This document shows positions 1-13,907 of a DNA stretch of 64,000 bases, in pieces. This DNA is from Phytoseiulus persimilis (Eukaryota > Arthropoda > Arachnida > Mesostigmata > Phytoseiidae), in the NCBI GenBank assembly GCA_037576195.1, contig JAQZDE010000065.1:1-64000 (forward strand). The letters are read 5' to 3'. A program made the translations under genes and the position numbers. The stretch's first letter is position 1, and each line of letters starts with the position of its first letter. The notes under the pieces were generated by a model. The model saw only the letters and a program-made list of their open reading frames with translations. It was not told the origin of the DNA and did not search any database.

Positions 1-1
1 T

Positions 2-244
2 TTGATGACACCCGAGCATATTGATGAAGTAGATAATCACATAGATAATCATGATTGTGATGATGGCGACGGTAGTGATCTTCGTGAAGGCGACGGAGCC
101 ACTCTCGATCACGACAGCGAGGATGAAATGATGAAAACGTGTCGCCGGCGAGCACGCAAGCCGACTCGGCGGCTGACCATCAAGCGCCTTGGTGACTCCT
201 CCCTTCTTTCCTCCGGCACCACACACTGTGATACAACGGCGTGA
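2..244 (+). CDS. Possible partial coding segment, acidic then basic
   Basis: This is an open frame of 80 codons at the left edge, ending at a TGA at 242-244. The first 40 residues are rich in Asp, Glu and His. They are followed by a short strongly basic stretch (Arg-Arg-Arg-Ala-Arg-Lys-Pro near residue 48). An acidic-then-basic pattern is common in nuclear regulators, but I recognise no domain. A GT follows the CGCCTT codons near 190, so the coding part could stop there at a splice donor. The acidic run comes partly from GAT-rich sequence, so it may be a low-complexity accident. I cannot tell whether an upstream exon exists because the window starts here. Confidence 0.2.
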   Translation: MMTPEHIDEVDNHIDNHDCDDGDGSDLREGDGATLDHDSEDEMMKTCRRRARKPTRRLTIKRLGDSSLLSSGTTHCDTTA

Positions 245-3200
245 GACCGGATGGTTTAATCGACGTCGTGATGCCAATTAGGCAAACTTGTTTCCCGCCA
301 AATTATCACCTCCCTTCTGTTCCTTGTCGCCATTGTCCTCCTCGTCCTTTTTTGTGGTCACATTGTGCATTGTTCTTGTTGCCGCGGTCCTCGGTGTAAT
401 CGTTAGTTGTTTGTTAAGGACGAATGGGGACAACGGAGCATGCTCGCCTCCGCAAGCCTCCGAACTCGCAGTCAACAAACAGGTTGGAATACGTTTTTGG
501 GGTTGCTCCGGACCATACACCGCCATGAAAATAGAAAGGGAACACCTTTCGGATTTGAAAGAAGGCGGTTGACAGGTTCGGTTAGGACCTTGCCAACATC
601 TCAGTCCCAGAACTTACGGTAGGACTATTCCCACCGTGGGAACCCCCACCCTCCCTGGTGGTTTAATCCATCATCGTTCACTGGATGCGGTGCCTCGACG
701 AACATGCTTCAACTCACGCGAGAAGATGTTTCACTTGTTACTCTGATTTTCTTGAAATAATATTTCGAGAAACTTCACCCCCGATGAAAGTCTAAAAAGT
801 GCCACGAGAGATTCCATCGATGTCTCACGCACATCGACGTAGCGCATCGACTCCAGTGCAGAGAGTCGTGATTCTACGAGAAACGAGCCTCGGGAATCGT
901 GCTCCACGTACAAGGATGGTTCTGAAGTGGTTTCTGCAATGGAGTTCCATCATGTTTTGATCGGTTCAGCGGGTCCTCCTCGTGAATCAAGTCAGCTCAG
1001 TCTCAGGTGTCGACGGCGCCTGTCTTCGTACCCAAGTTGGTTCACGACAACGCATATGAGTTTTTCTTGCGCACTCTCGTTGATCGTTGACAGCTTTGCC
1101 AGCGCGACTCACTCCCTTTAATGATACTCTGATTCATCGAGGGTGGCAGCTCTTTACACGTGTGCTCTCCGAGTTTTTTTTTCTTCACAATGTTTGAATA
1201 CTCTGTTGAGTTCAGTTCGGAGCGACGCCGGTGATGGCTAGGCTGATAAGGACGCTGATGGAAGTAGAGGAGTGAGCGTGAGGAGTGAGGAGAGGAAGCG
1301 AGCGAGCCAATGCAGATGACGCTAATTTTGAAAAGCACACGCGTTCCGGAAGTGGAGCATTTTCGCAAGCGGAAGTCGATTGCCGCCACGGAAAGAGAGA
1401 GAGAGTGTTCCCTCGACTCGGCTGGTCGGAGCATGTGTTGATAGCGGCGGCGGCGGCGGCAGCGCCTCTCAAGTGGGAGGTGGCCAAATTATAAAGCACA
1501 TTGGGAAGCCACGCTTTTAGAGTCCGCGGACTCGATAACAATAACAACTTTAATGAGGGAGCGACGTGGGAAACTTTGTCTGACAAGAGTATTAGTGAAA
1601 CGGAGAGATTCGGAGAAAGAAACCGCACTCTTGAGCGAGCAAAAAAGGATCCGGAGAGTGGCGTTCCGAGGAAACTTCGACACCATCCACGGGAATCAAT
1701 TGCCTGTGCTGATGATGACTTTTGTTGCGCTTCTGACACCATCGTCGGCTGAGATATCTTCATCTTCATGAAGAAGTGCGCGGAGATTGTTGCAGACAGC
1801 CGTGGTCTGTCACTCGCTTGGTCGCTTCGGCGGGTGGGGTGGCGGTGATCGCATCGGGGCGGAGCTAGCGGAGTGTGCCGGCTCCGGGCCCGAGATCGAG
1901 AAGGAATGGAGTGACCGACGAATGAGCGAAATCCGGCAAGTTCTCCGATCGGCGCCGTCGTCTTTTTCCCGTCGAGGACGACTGGGGAACATGAGCGCGG
2001 AGAGTCCTCAAAACATTGATGGAGCTCCCTTCGAGACAGGATCCCAAGGAGCACGATCCGTGGAATCGGGCACTATCCCCCGAACCAACGGGACGCTACT
2101 CGACAAACGCCAATCGTGAGACGGGAGCTTCCGCGGAAGCTGAATGGGAGTCGAGAGAATCCTGCTCGGGGTCTCGTGAGGGATGATCGGGGAGGGGCCT
2201 TGTAGGGAGCAGTTGAGAACAGGGTCGTGCAGGGCAAAGTGGGTTGACGTCGTCGGTGGTGTTGAGTTCCAGAGGGTCTTCTCGCCGGCGGGTGAGAGAA
2301 AATGACGGACCGAAAGAAAGAGAGATAGCGGCGATTGACACTTCGAGGAGAAAATACGGGTTATATGAGAAGCAAGTGGATCTTTGTCACCGCTCCTCTT
2401 TTCGCTGCTATCACGATCCAAGCGTCGCGCTCCCGGCCCCGCAGTCCCCTCTCCGCCTCTAACCCGCCCGTCCGACTGACTGACTGATGCACGAACACCA
2501 CGAGATCCGGAAAGAGCTCTTTGAACGTCTCACGCCGACTCCGTTTCGTCGTTTTCTCCCGCCGCGGGCGCGGTAAATCAGAACGTTTCTTGGCAAATCA
2601 GGGAATTCGTTTCATAACGGAGTCATCCTGGGGGCTGGCCGGTGCGTTATTCGAATTTAATATTGCTCCATGAAGTCTCCGGCTCCAATTCATTGCTCAA
2701 TAGAGTATCACGTGTACCTTTTATCGATCACTCCGCTATCTTAACCAGTCGTCGTGAGAGCGTCGTCCACGGGAGCCGGGGGCCGATTTTCTAGAGGTTG
2801 AGCCGAGCGTTTGCTTTCGGCAGGTTTTCAACGCGAATAAGCCCTGCGATGGGAGTCGAGAGTACTGCTCATCAAATTCAGATATGAGGCGAAACACGTT
2901 TGCTTCCAGATGAATGAGTTCCACGAACTCCCATTCTTTGATCTCCTCCAGACGGGTATGCCAAACGATGAACTTATCATCGGAACTGATTAGCTGAGTG
3001 CGGGGGTTTACGCTCGATCAAGGCCCGATTGCCCGGCCCCATAGAAAGAGAGTTCCCATCCGCAAGTCCTCCGCTGAGGCTCATCTTGCCCCACTTCGAG
3101 TCGAAGGAAACTCTTTTCAGGTCGAAAGCTCAATCTCCGCACGATAGAAACCATTCCTCTAGCTTGAGATGCTTGATTCACGAGTCTAAGATGTCTTAGT

Positions 3201-6200
3201 CAAGAATTGAGAGCCGGTTCGGGAACTGTAGAGCGATTCGAAACAGGAGAGCTTTCGATGAGGAAAACTGAACGGAGGGGCGTCTCCGTGAGAGGGAAAC
3301 TTGTGCTCCAGGAATGGTTTTTTCATTCAGGACTCGATTCGCAGATTCTATCGATAGTTTGACGAGAGCGAACGAAACGACACAGGAGTCAGGAAGATGA
3401 TAAGACTTTCTCTTGACATCTCGTTATCGACATTTACTCTGCGGCTAAAGACGTCCCTTCCGATTTCTCTAGCGGTCGAATCGAAATCCGGGCGCCTGCC
3501 CGAATGGCGAGCCGAGTGCATGAAAAGCTCGGAGACGTGATGGATCATGAAAACAGTTTCCACGACTATTTATCACAGTGTTCATTCCTTCTCGCATTCC
3601 GGTTGGGAGCGGTGCCAAACCTCACTCTAGCCGCTCACGCCCGTTCGAGGGTAAACGCAGTTTCTTGATGCGATTATCGCTTCAATATTTTGTCCTCACT
3701 GTACACAAACATAAGGATGAATGCGAGTAAGTGAGGACGGAATCTGAAGTCGGCAAAGCGGGCGTTCGACTTCTGAGAGCGAACAGGAGGAGCGGAATAT
3801 AAAAATATCGAGTAGTTCCTCGGAAACAGTGGAAAGTCGATTATGAGGACCTCGATCATAATAACCCTCGGTTCGAGTACGAATTTCGCTTAACCAACTG
3901 TGGATGATTGTCATTTGTGACTGATTTCGATGGCTACTTCCAATTCTGTTCTCATTCACTGTCACTGTCAGCTGGGGTGGATATCGGCTCCCAACAGAAG
4001 ACCTCGATCCTATCTACATTCTGTATCCAGCAGCTCCTACATTCAGATGTACACTGCAGCATCACCTACCAGAAGCGTTCACAAGCGTACCTTACCTGGT
4101 TAGGAGTACGACGGCGGGTCTCAACTACACCTCATTCAAATTTCCTGCAAAGACAAGGGAAAGGAAACCATTATTCAATTCCTGCTCCCTCGTAGCTGTC
4201 TCCAGCGAGGCCGATCGCCTGGCAATCTTTGATCTCGCTCTAATCGTTCTTAACAAGGTTAGGCTCTCGGAACGGTTCCGGCCTGCTTATGATAGCTCTC
4301 TCGACAACTCGTCTCAGGAACTCGAAATAGCAACGGAGTGGTGTTGACATGGGAAGAGATGTATCATGTGGCCTGGCTGGTTGAAATCGCAAAGAATCGA
4401 GAAAAACAGAAACTAGCCCGAACGTTGATAGCAGCGGTTGCGGCATCATCAGCCTCAACGTGGGTGCACCGATCAACCGGAGTAAGCCAGACGGAACCAA
4501 GACACATCGTGCGGTCATGATAGACGGGGAAAAATAGGGTGGGGGAGAAGAGACATCGAATTCAATCGACATTGACAGTTTAATTCGACGACGGGATGCC
4601 CGCTTCCTTGATGCGTGCGAAGGTTCCGATGCATGCTCGCTCAGCGGGCTGTGTGCGTGGCTCCCCCAACGATCGCCATGACAAGTACGCATCAACAAAC
4701 AATAAATACGATACAGGCAGCTGCTCGTCTCTGTTGGCGATGATGGAACATCGAAGCTCGCAGTTGATTTGAATTCATTTCGTCATCATGTCGGCAGGCG
4801 ATGATGTCATGTCATGAACGAGAAAACGATGAGTCCAACTTGATGTCTCGCGGACTGATCGCTTGAGAACATTCGATTGAAACCGAACTTATCACTGAAC
4901 ATTGCGGGTCAAGTTGTCAACAACTTCAACTCGCGTGGGGCTCGCGAAGCACCTCAAGCCGAGCCTGTTTTCTACTATCTTCGAGAATAAAGGGCGATTG
5001 CATCAAATTGCATGTGAGGTCACCTCGTTCTTCATTCCACAAGTTGACACCCATGATTTGCGAGTTTATGTTTCACAACGGGTTTGCTGCGAGAGGAAAA
5101 CAGAGGGACCTCGGAGAAGTGGAGCCGAAGAGTTCACCGCAGAGCGCCGTCGCTGATTGAAGATTTGAGCGTCGAGTGCTTCAGAGAGACTCCGCGTTGA
5201 GGAATCCCGCCGGAACTAGAACGTTTTCAAGCAGTCGAGAAAAAACTCAGACGTCGACCGGAAATCCGCCGCCCTTGGTATGCGGCCGCCTCAGGCCACA
5301 GCATTTGGACCCCTGCCGAAATCCCCTCGCGTGTATGGCAATTTTTCCGGCAAGTCCCGCCGACAGATGACCCGCTTTCCAGTGGTGAGGCTGCGACATT
5401 TCTGTCTTCTGGCGCTCGAGCACTGTCAGTGCGCGGCGCGAGGGGAGCCATTCGACACGTTCCGACATGTCCGGCTCGATTTCTGTTCTATCCGATCCCT
5501 GACTAATTATCTCGCAGTCGAACAATCTGGGAATGCTCACATCCTATGAGGAATGAATGTCTACCTAATCGAATCGTCATGGGATGGGGAGCTCACAATT
5601 CTCCCGAAGTACGAAATAGTTTTGGTTCGACTCGAGGACCGCCAGGAAATACTCTCGGTATTCAATGTAGAATATTCCTCATGGACTCTGTTTCGTGAAC
5701 AGAACGGGGAGAATGATCCCAAAGATCTGCTTCTCGTGTCTTGGTGGGCTCGTTTCAAGTGCTGGCAGCCACACTTTACTGCTCATTCCAGGTTCTATGC
5801 GAATCCTGAAAGGTTCAGTACACTCATTCGCTCATATCCTCTTGCGCGAGGACTGGACCTTTAGCTGTCTCTATCGGAAAACTTGCACGCCGCCAAATTG
5901 ATCTCGTCGAGTTTTTATATCAGCCATATGATTAGCGTAATTTTTCGATTTCGTCATCTGGTATCAATCACAGGGCTCGGGGTTCGCACGTTCAGTCTTG
6001 TTAATAGCAGCGGGAATGAGGTTCATTAAAAATAATGTTCCACACCTTGAAAAGGGACTTCCCTCGGCCGCATGCGGTCCTGTCGAGAAAAACGGCACCC
6101 GAAGTGAGAATAGAAACTTCCTCCAGAAATCGTTGCTCGATAATGACTTCCACATCAACATCTCCTCAACGAAGCCGAGAGTTGACATCAAATGCACAGC

Positions 6201-9200
6201 TCTGCGCGACCCGAGTTAACTCGCACTCCTGGCGCCGAAGGTTCCCGCCAGACACAAAAAGAGCTGCTCATCAATTGAGTGTTCACACCTCTCCGTTCCG
6301 GCTCGATTCGGGGTTGGACTTGAATTTGGAAGCCGAGCGCAGGGGTGCCTCGTGTGGTGGAGCTAGAGGTCAAATCTCGCCTGATGGTCCTCTTTCACTG
6401 ATGCCGCCTGTCAAACGCGAATGTTGAAAGAAACGAGTCGCGGAGTTTATGTCCAACAATAGCCAATTAGCATCAGACATAGGTGACCAACCAGCAGCCA
6501 ACCAATCGACCCCACTTGCGGCCTCGCCTCCCCGATTTCCTCCAAGCCAGACGATATGTCTGCGAGCGCTCGCTCCTCTGTCGGTTCGCCTCTTTGTCTC
6601 GTTGCGTGAGGTGGGTGAAGTCATCGGAAGCTTGATTGCAACGATCCATTTCGCGGCATCGACACGACGGCAGAGGCCGCAAAGCCAGATTTGCGACGAA
6701 TAAAATATGGAGAAGATGATGGATCGCAACGTTTGCTTCGAAATTGTTTGGAACCACTTTCGCTCCCTGAAAATCGGAAGCCCTTGATTGAAAATCTCGG
6801 AATGCCTCGTACCCTGGCTCTGGAATATGTACTCAATTCGAAGATTATCTCTCCTTTCTCCTTCTACTCCGAAGGTGGGTCACCTCGATATAGCAAACAG
6901 CCCAGTGAGCGAAAGCAGCTGCGACCGAATCTTTTCGGTAGGTTGTGGACCAGATCAGCTTGATCCCTACGCTGAAGCTAGACGACGGGGAAAGACTTCG
7001 ACTGAGTGGATTATAGCTGGTGATTAATAGAGACTTTTTTTTTTCTGACAGACAGAGACACGCGCTCGGCCTGTCACAGTCTCCAATATCTTCCACCACC
7101 TCCGCAGAAAAATGAGCTCAGCAACTCGTCTCCTTGCGACTATCGGCCGGTCCGGGAAAATTTGGCCAACTCGGCGCAGACAAGAACCGCCAGGCCACCG
7201 GGCGACGCTAATTCAGGGGAACGAAGCGCTGACATCCGGACTTTGAACCGTCCGGCCCGGCGATCGATCACGTTGACGACCAGCCCTCCCGCGAACTGGA
7301 CACGAGCTCCCCCGATGTTCATGGGACTCTGTAGCTCTGGAAAAACTCTCGTCTGTTGTTTGAAGCCCTCGAGCGACATAAGTGACGACCATAAATTTGA
7401 GGGCGACGGAGCAGATAGCCCTTGATCGTGTCGAATAGGTATCGTGGGAATCGGAACTCGATATCTGTGACAACTCTGGCGACTTCGCGAATCACGAATT
7501 TCAGAGGATCCTCACTAGAGTGCCTCCGCCGAACACATTCCCTGATCATGGAGATCTCTTGGGCGAGGAGTGAAAACTGCCCGTCACGGTTAGAGGGAGG
7601 CACCAAAAAGTCCGGAAGTTGCCTTTTGGCCTCACATCTCGCGCCGAATCATATGCGCCGGGTTGTTCGAACGATGCCCACGAACATTGGAACGAGACCA
7701 GAACTCCAGAAGTTATGCTGGGAACATCAAGATGACAACAAAATTTCGATTCGAAGGGTGCTAATAGCTCAAGTCACCGCGAGCGCCACGAGGTGCGTGT
7801 CTTGCTGTGTGTAGTTCCATCATGAGAGATGTCTCTCCATCGAGTCCTCACAGGCTTTTCGAAACGCGAGCATCCGAACGAGTGAGCTACGAGCGAGCGA
7901 GGCACGCGAGACCAGACAGGACGACCCACACACATCGCTGATGGAGACGCGAGATTTTTATGCCACTGCTTCTGATGAACGATGCTTCAAATTACAACCA
8001 GCTTGGGTTACGATTCGAGCGATACATTTTTAGCGAGGGATACAGAGAAACAGAGCGTGAGCGGGCCAGGCGCCTGCGAATCAGCGAGCGACACAACACC
8101 CCACCACGACGAGACGCTCCACCACCATGAAGGGTACTTTCACCACGGTCCCCTTGGTCCCGCCGCAGTCGTCACTCTTAAAATTTGCACATCTCTATTT
8201 GCTCTTCATGAAATCCAATAAGAGGCGGATGGGCCTGCACCAAGTATCTCCTTTCCTCCCGCTCCCGGACCGATCCCAGAATTCGTCCAGTTCGCCCACT
8301 TTCAATGCTTTTAGGACTGCTTGTAATGCCGTTAATTGGCCATGCCATCGGTTGGTGAGAACTCGCCCCTGCCGTGTCGGTTTTTGAGGAAAAAGAGCCG
8401 CCGAAAATAACCGGGAAAAATGACCTGGGGAGACTCCGGGACCGAGGGAGAATTCTCGGAGAGTGTAACGAAAAACTATCAAAATCGATCTTGATCTGAA
8501 AGAGCGCCCGGAATAAAATACCGACCCGGTCGGAGTATGAACGTGTGCATATCCTCGTAGTCGGTTATCTCCAGTGAAAAGTTAACTCACATGAACCATT
8601 CGGTGGATACCCCATCACCGGGATGACATTGTAGGGGAAGCAATCAATTTCGTTTTTGACCGCATCTCACCGCTTTACTAGTCAGGCATTGAAAATCTAT
8701 TCGATCTGATCTGGTGATCGACCTCAGGGTAATAAATAGCCGGTAGTGGAGTCGCTGCTCATTTTAAAGAGAATTTCGCGGAGTCGCGTCCAGCTCGGAG
8801 GGTCATCCCTCAGCCATGTCCCATGATGTCATTGAACCGCTGGGCATCTCCCGGATAGGAAGTCCCCCTGAAATTACAGAGTTGAGCGCAGTTTCCAGCG
8901 ATGTCGGGGAAACATGGAGCCGATGGATGGACTGACTCCCCGTCTCTTTGCTCGAAGCCTCAGTGATTACGAACAGCAAGAGAGAGGGAGGGGGAGAACA
9001 GAAATAGAGTATTCCTTCTGATCTGATGAGCGGAGTTCGTGAGCGGGGAAACATTGTTGCGTTGAAGTTCGGTGAGCTCAGCGAATCGTCCCGACCCGGC
9101 TCAATCAAGAGGACCTGTCTGAAGTTCCCCGGTGGAATCGTGATTCATTCTTGTGTTCACGATGAGTCGAGCCATTGATATGTTCGGCTCATGCAGATTG

Positions 9201-9980
9201 TGTCTTTGATCTGAGGGGATCTCGCACTATTCCGCGGCGAGAGTTTAAGCTCTGTCGAGTTCGCACACCGGTCCCCACATCTCGACTCGGATTTGTTCAC
9301 CATGGGTATTCGATCAAGTCAGACTCCTCACTGCGGAAGTCCAGAAATATTCTCAACTTCGACAGAAGTCAGCTGAAGCTCTCGGTACCCATTGTTAGAG
9401 CTCAGACTCCGCCGACGAAGTCGACTCCGTAGTATTTCGAGAGATTTCCACACCGGGTTCGGATGGATTAGCTCAAGCTTTCCACGGGGGACCAGATCCC
9501 GATACGCAGACCCACGATTTCACAGATCCGCACCGACATTGTGGCCTGCGCTCGTCCTTCCTGTCGGGGAAGCCGCCGCAGCGGCACGGGCCTCTTGGGG
9601 CGTGTTTGTGTTTGTCCGTTTGGCAGTTCGTCTGTCAGTCTCTGCCCTATAGATTGCTCGGGCGATGTCCCATCCCATGATCGTCGTCTTTGTCGTACCT
9701 CTCTGACTTTCTCGTTCCCGAACAGCGACCACGAAAGCTACGACGTCGACGATAGCAGTGATCGTTTGAGTCCAAACAAATCATTCAGCGACAAACGGCA
9801 ATGGACGAGCGGAGCGACCAAATGACTGACTAGTCAGCTCCGACCTTTGTCGGAGATGGACGCCAGAGGACCTGGAAGCTGAGGCGAACAGCTTCCGGAA
9901 AGACGGTAGTCGCGAATGAGTCGCGTGTTTGCCATCTCTCCGAACGAGTTGAGCTTCGTGCGACGCCTCTCGATCGACAC
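245..9980. other. Long stretch with no supported gene
   Basis: I find no open frame here that can be tied to a family or supported by matched splice sites. The longest frame is 280 codons on the minus strand (1212-2054). It lies in GC-rich low-complexity sequence, encodes a Ser/Arg/Pro-rich product and overlaps other open frames, so I treat it as noncoding. A 103-codon plus-strand frame at 5553-5864 has a balanced amino-acid mix but no domain. Minor landmarks are a GCG trinucleotide run at 1444-1460 and a perfect 7-bp stem hairpin at 9838-9855 (CTCCGAC, loop CTTT, GTCGGAG). The block could be intergenic or a large intron. Confidence 0.4.
1444..1460. repeat. GCG trinucleotide microsatellite
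   Basis: An uninterrupted run of GCG units lies in a GC-rich stretch. It produces an Ala run in one minus-strand frame and no recognised gene. Confidence 0.8.
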
Positions 9981-9984
9981 ATGA

Positions 9985-10014
9985 TATAAAGCCGCAACGA
10001 TTATCATCAAGACA
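9985..10014 (+). promoter_or_regulatory. Candidate RNA polymerase II core promoter (TATA plus initiator)
   Basis: TATAAA at 9985-9990 is followed 29 nt later by ACAGTTAGT, which resembles an arthropod initiator with the +1 A near 10014. The spacing is that of a classical TATA-Inr promoter. The transcript would run rightwards, have an ATG at 10053 and meet the tRNA-Ser gene about 105 nt downstream. The frame from that ATG stays open for only about 30 codons, so any protein would need splicing. The motif pairing is seen directly; its activity is inferred. Confidence 0.35.
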
Positions 10015-10119
10015 GTTAGTCTGCCGGAGTTTCTCTAAAGTTTCGACCAGAACGATGCCAGCGATGAGTTTCCGAACCGCGTCGCGATACGCATCTGGTG
10101 GGGTCCTCCGGGGAATCTC

Positions 10120-10201
10120 GACGAGGTGGCCGAGTGGTTAAGGCGTTGGACTGCTAATCCAATGGGTTCTGCCCGCGTGGGTTCGAATCCCATCCTCGTC
10201 G
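10120..10201 (+). tRNA. tRNA-Ser, anticodon GCT
   Basis: This is an 82-nt cytosolic-type serine tRNA. The acceptor arm GACGAGG pairs exactly with CCTCGTC, and the discriminator base is G. The D-arm contains an A-box-like TGGCCGAGTGG. The anticodon loop is CTGCTAA with anticodon GCT at 10153-10155, which reads AGC/AGT serine codons. A long variable arm typical of class II tRNAs follows. The T-arm holds the canonical B box GGTTCGAATCC. No intron is present and CCA is not encoded, as expected in a eukaryote. A run of 12 T lies 5 nt downstream as the polymerase III terminator. The gene looks intact and functional. Confidence 0.97.
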
Positions 10202-10206
10202 ATCTC

Positions 10207-10218
10207 TTTTTTTTTTTT
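10207..10218 (+). terminator. RNA polymerase III terminator of tRNA-Ser
   Basis: A run of 12 T residues begins 5 nt after the discriminator base. It is well above the four or five T needed for polymerase III release. Confidence 0.9.
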
Positions 10219-13200
10219 AAATTATTTCGAAGTTGGTTCACAGTGAATTCTGTCGAGTCGGGAACTCATTTTCAACATGCCAAGATGTCACTCGGTGGAG
10301 TCTTGAGATTCGGGGGGAATTCGCCGACCAAAAGGACTAAAAAAAATCCACAGCTGACGGCCTGAGACCGGCTTCGAAGACGGAATCACAATCATCACAG
10401 TCTGCGTGGCGATCGCGGGAATCGAGCTCATTAGGGAGAGTTTTCTGACTTTCCTTCGGGGATTTCGCCCGGCCATTGTCCCCGCCAATCACGTGCGACC
10501 GTTTCATCCTCGCCGAATCTTTCTGTATCATGGGCGAGCCTCGCCCGAGTATCGCTCACCAATGTTAATGAGCCACCTGTCGCGATTGAATAGATTCTGA
10601 TGACTATGAGTTCTTCTCTTCTGCTCCCTCGCATGCGGTTGAATGTATTCATGATCAGATATGCAGATCATTCTGACCGTTCGATGCGATCTTTTATTAA
10701 CCTCAAGCGACGCTTCTAGCCAGAGCGACTGCATCGTTCATCGAGCAATCACTAGATCAGCCGGTCAACCAGCTGTCTGGAAGCCGGTTCCCTTCGGAAC
10801 AAGCTCGTCCACATCCAAGAAGGTTCCTGAGGCCGGATGACCAGGACTGTGGAGCTTCTATGCGGAAATGACAAAAGTTCAGGGCAATCGGACAGCTGAT
10901 CCGGAAAGCTGCGAGGCTCGCAACTCTGATGGAGAAGGGTTTTGCTTGTGTTCGTTTCAAGAAGTGCCCAAGAGATTAGAGTTCACGGAAGGGTTCACTG
11001 GTCGGTATAGAAGTGGAACAGATGAATTGGTGCGCGGGTCATTTTTCTTCCTTATGAAATCGTGTATCAAACGCGGAAAAACATCAATCTTTCTCGCAGC
11101 ATCTTTCGCGATGGTTTACTCTCAGAGAGTGTTGGCAGCTCAGCACCAGTATAGCAAAGGCCAGATCCCAACCTCGGGATGAACCTCTCTTGAAGGCGGA
11201 TGAATGCTCTGAACTTGTGGCTTGGGTGTGATATTCGTGCGAAATCGCAATCCATTCACTTTGAGAGGACTCCAATGAATACGGATTCCGCCAAGTGGTG
11301 CGAGAAGTTTGGCCCTCCTTTCGGGACGGATCCGATATTTAAGAAAATACAGCTCACGGCACAATCATAGCGGAAAGTTGGGAATTCATCCGCCCCTTCG
11401 ACGCTCGCAGGTGATTAGCGGCTCATGCCGGCTGAGAATTCCTGCAGCACGTCAGGTGGCGCCGTTTTACATCGTCGTTCATGAGACGTCACACGTCCAC
11501 CACTGGTACAGTTCTTCCGGAACGACGGTTCTCAGAGAGGAGGCTTTGAGAGCTGGAGTCACGCCGCCTTCAATTCTGGACGTTCATCAGCGGTCGCGAA
11601 TTTCATTTTTGCCCTGCTCCCCCCACGAGATCTTCATCTCAATGTCGGCAACGTATTCGTCGATCTTGTCGGATGATTCACAAAACCGCCCATCGAGTTT
11701 GCCGCGCATCCGCCTCATGAATTATTCATTCGAAACAACTGGGTCCACTCGGGCCCAGACATTTGGGTTTTGAAAAGATCGCGATGATAGATAAGAAACA
11801 ACACAGTGCTTAGAACATCGGACGTTTTATGCTGAATGTATCGAATCGCCTACGGCGCTTCGCTCATATCGCATTATGAGAAGTCTCGAATATTGCCCGA
11901 CAGCGTCTATTGAATAGTCGAAGGGTTCCTCCTTGTCGGCTCGTCTCGACTCCCGTTCTGAAGCAACACCAAGTTTGATACCTGTCACAGAGTTGAGTGA
12001 ACAATCGTGTTCGGCCGACCAGGCTGGCCAACTCACCACCAATCCGACGCACGAGCATGCAATGCACACGAATGACAGTTTCCTCGAAAAGCGATATTCT
12101 CCATCGCGCTAGGAGTTCGGTAAGAACGAGCACAGCTACGCCCAGAAGCAACTCCATCAGGTGGGGACTCGTGGAGTTCCTCGAGGGACTGATCGGGTGT
12201 GAGTGGAACGGAGAACGCGGAAGGGATCCGAGGCTCCTTTCGCTCGAATCCTCCGAAACGGTGAACCCAGGCAGACTGAACTTTTTGAAACGTTACGTCT
12301 GCGTTATTAGGAATGAGCTCGGTACGAGAGCCATCAAGATGGAACGTCGTGCGTTCCGATTCGAGGCTGGTCCACGAGCTCCCCGGAGAACCCTCATTAT
12401 CCTAGGATTTTAGAGCACGCGGAAATACGTCCTTTCAGTTATTCGAGCCTCCCTCTGACCATTGGTGAGCAGGGCAATGAGATGGCTCCGCACCTTCGGA
12501 GTTCCCTGAAACGGGGATTTACAGCGCGGAATGCAACCTTGTTGGCTTCGCACCTGGAATGCTTCCGCGGGGAGAATGGAAGGAAAAAAAACGGGGAAAC
12601 AAAGTCGAAACTGGAACCGAGGGCGGGAGAGGGGCTTTCCACGCTCTTGGGATGTCGTTCACTAAGTACCATCGCTTCCGTTCCGCGCCGGCCCGAGTTC
12701 TCGAATAGACATTAGCTCCCGCCACCGCTCGAGTCGGCGCCGGGTTGGTTAACAAACGGGTCGGAAAGTGTGAAGAAAGTTCTTTAATATTTTCACTTCG
12801 CACTCTCGTTGTGAGCGTGATTTTCTTCGTCGAGCTGTCGTCTACTCCCTTCTCTCTACTACACGGCTATAATAGTTCGTGTCGTCATTGTCATCGACCG
12901 TGCTCCGAGCGAATCCTCGTCAAAGGTGTGACCTGCTCGGTCGTGCATTTCGCTGTCGTTCCAGGGTAAGCATGACAAAAACTGGTCGTGGAGACTCGAG
13001 CTCGTAGGAGAAACGGTGCCAGCAGCATCAAAAGCGGGAGCGCCAAAGGTTGGAAAAGACGAACTATTAGCGACCCAAAGCTCTGTCTGACCCGCCGCTG
13101 ACGACTGGCTGAACCACAAACGAAGCGACCAACCAGCGGACAAACGTAGTAGAGGTGAATTGATGGAAGAAACCGCGGCGTCGTCGAAGCCTCCACCGCT

Positions 13201-13891
13201 GGCCGATACTGCCATCGCATCCAGGATCCCCAGGATCAAAAGGCGCTTTCTGAGTAGCAGCGGCTGCATTAAGAATAGCCAAAAACAGAACAATGCACCG
13301 TTAGTTGAAAGCCTTTGACTAACTCACTCAGTCGGAGGAAAAGAGACACACTGACAGATAGTCTGAGTGAGTGAGCGACTGACTGACTCGGGCTTCTCCC
13401 GCCGCGTTCTCCCTCCATTCTTTGCTGGTCCAGATCTATCTGTCCCTCCGTTCGGCTGATGAGTGACTGACTGTTGACAACACTGCCGTGATCATGTCAC
13501 ACGCGCCGGCTCGAGATCCCGACTCAAAGGGTTACGATTTCGAGGACGTGCGACTCGCGAAAAAGTGCCCGTTGGAAGCTCAGCGGATTCATCATCCTAT
13601 CTCGGGCAATCTCATCCGAACCCTCGCCACTGACCCGCGGCTCAGGGGCTAGAGCTGTTTGAATTTCAATACGCGGCTAAAGAGATTCTGGAGAGCTGCT
13701 GAGCTGGCACTGCGCTCGATGATTCGGGTGATTTTCGAGTGGTCTCCCACTCACCGTGATTGTCATCCCCAGCTCGACAATCGCCGTCGTCGTGCGCGTG
13801 GTCAGCACATTCATCCTGTGCAATCAACATCATCTTGAACATCATCGGAGACACCACTCGGACAATCACCGTGTTCACCCGGGCCGGGGTC

Positions 13892-13907
13892 CGCGCGCGC
13901 GCGCGCG
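13892..13907. repeat. (CG)8 dinucleotide run
   Basis: Sixteen bases of pure CG alternation. Such tracts can adopt Z-DNA; no neighbouring gene is identified. Confidence 0.85.

Noticed and set aside
1212..2054. 280-codon minus-strand open frame
   Set aside because: It lies in GC-rich low-complexity sequence with a poly-Ala run and Ser/Arg/Pro bias, overlaps other long frames and shows no domain.
9838..9855. Hairpin considered as a histone-type 3' stem-loop
   Set aside because: The stem sequence does not match the histone consensus and no histone gene is nearby.
13494..13652. 52-codon plus-strand frame with a plausible start
   Set aside because: Too short, isolated and without a recognised sequence or regulatory context.
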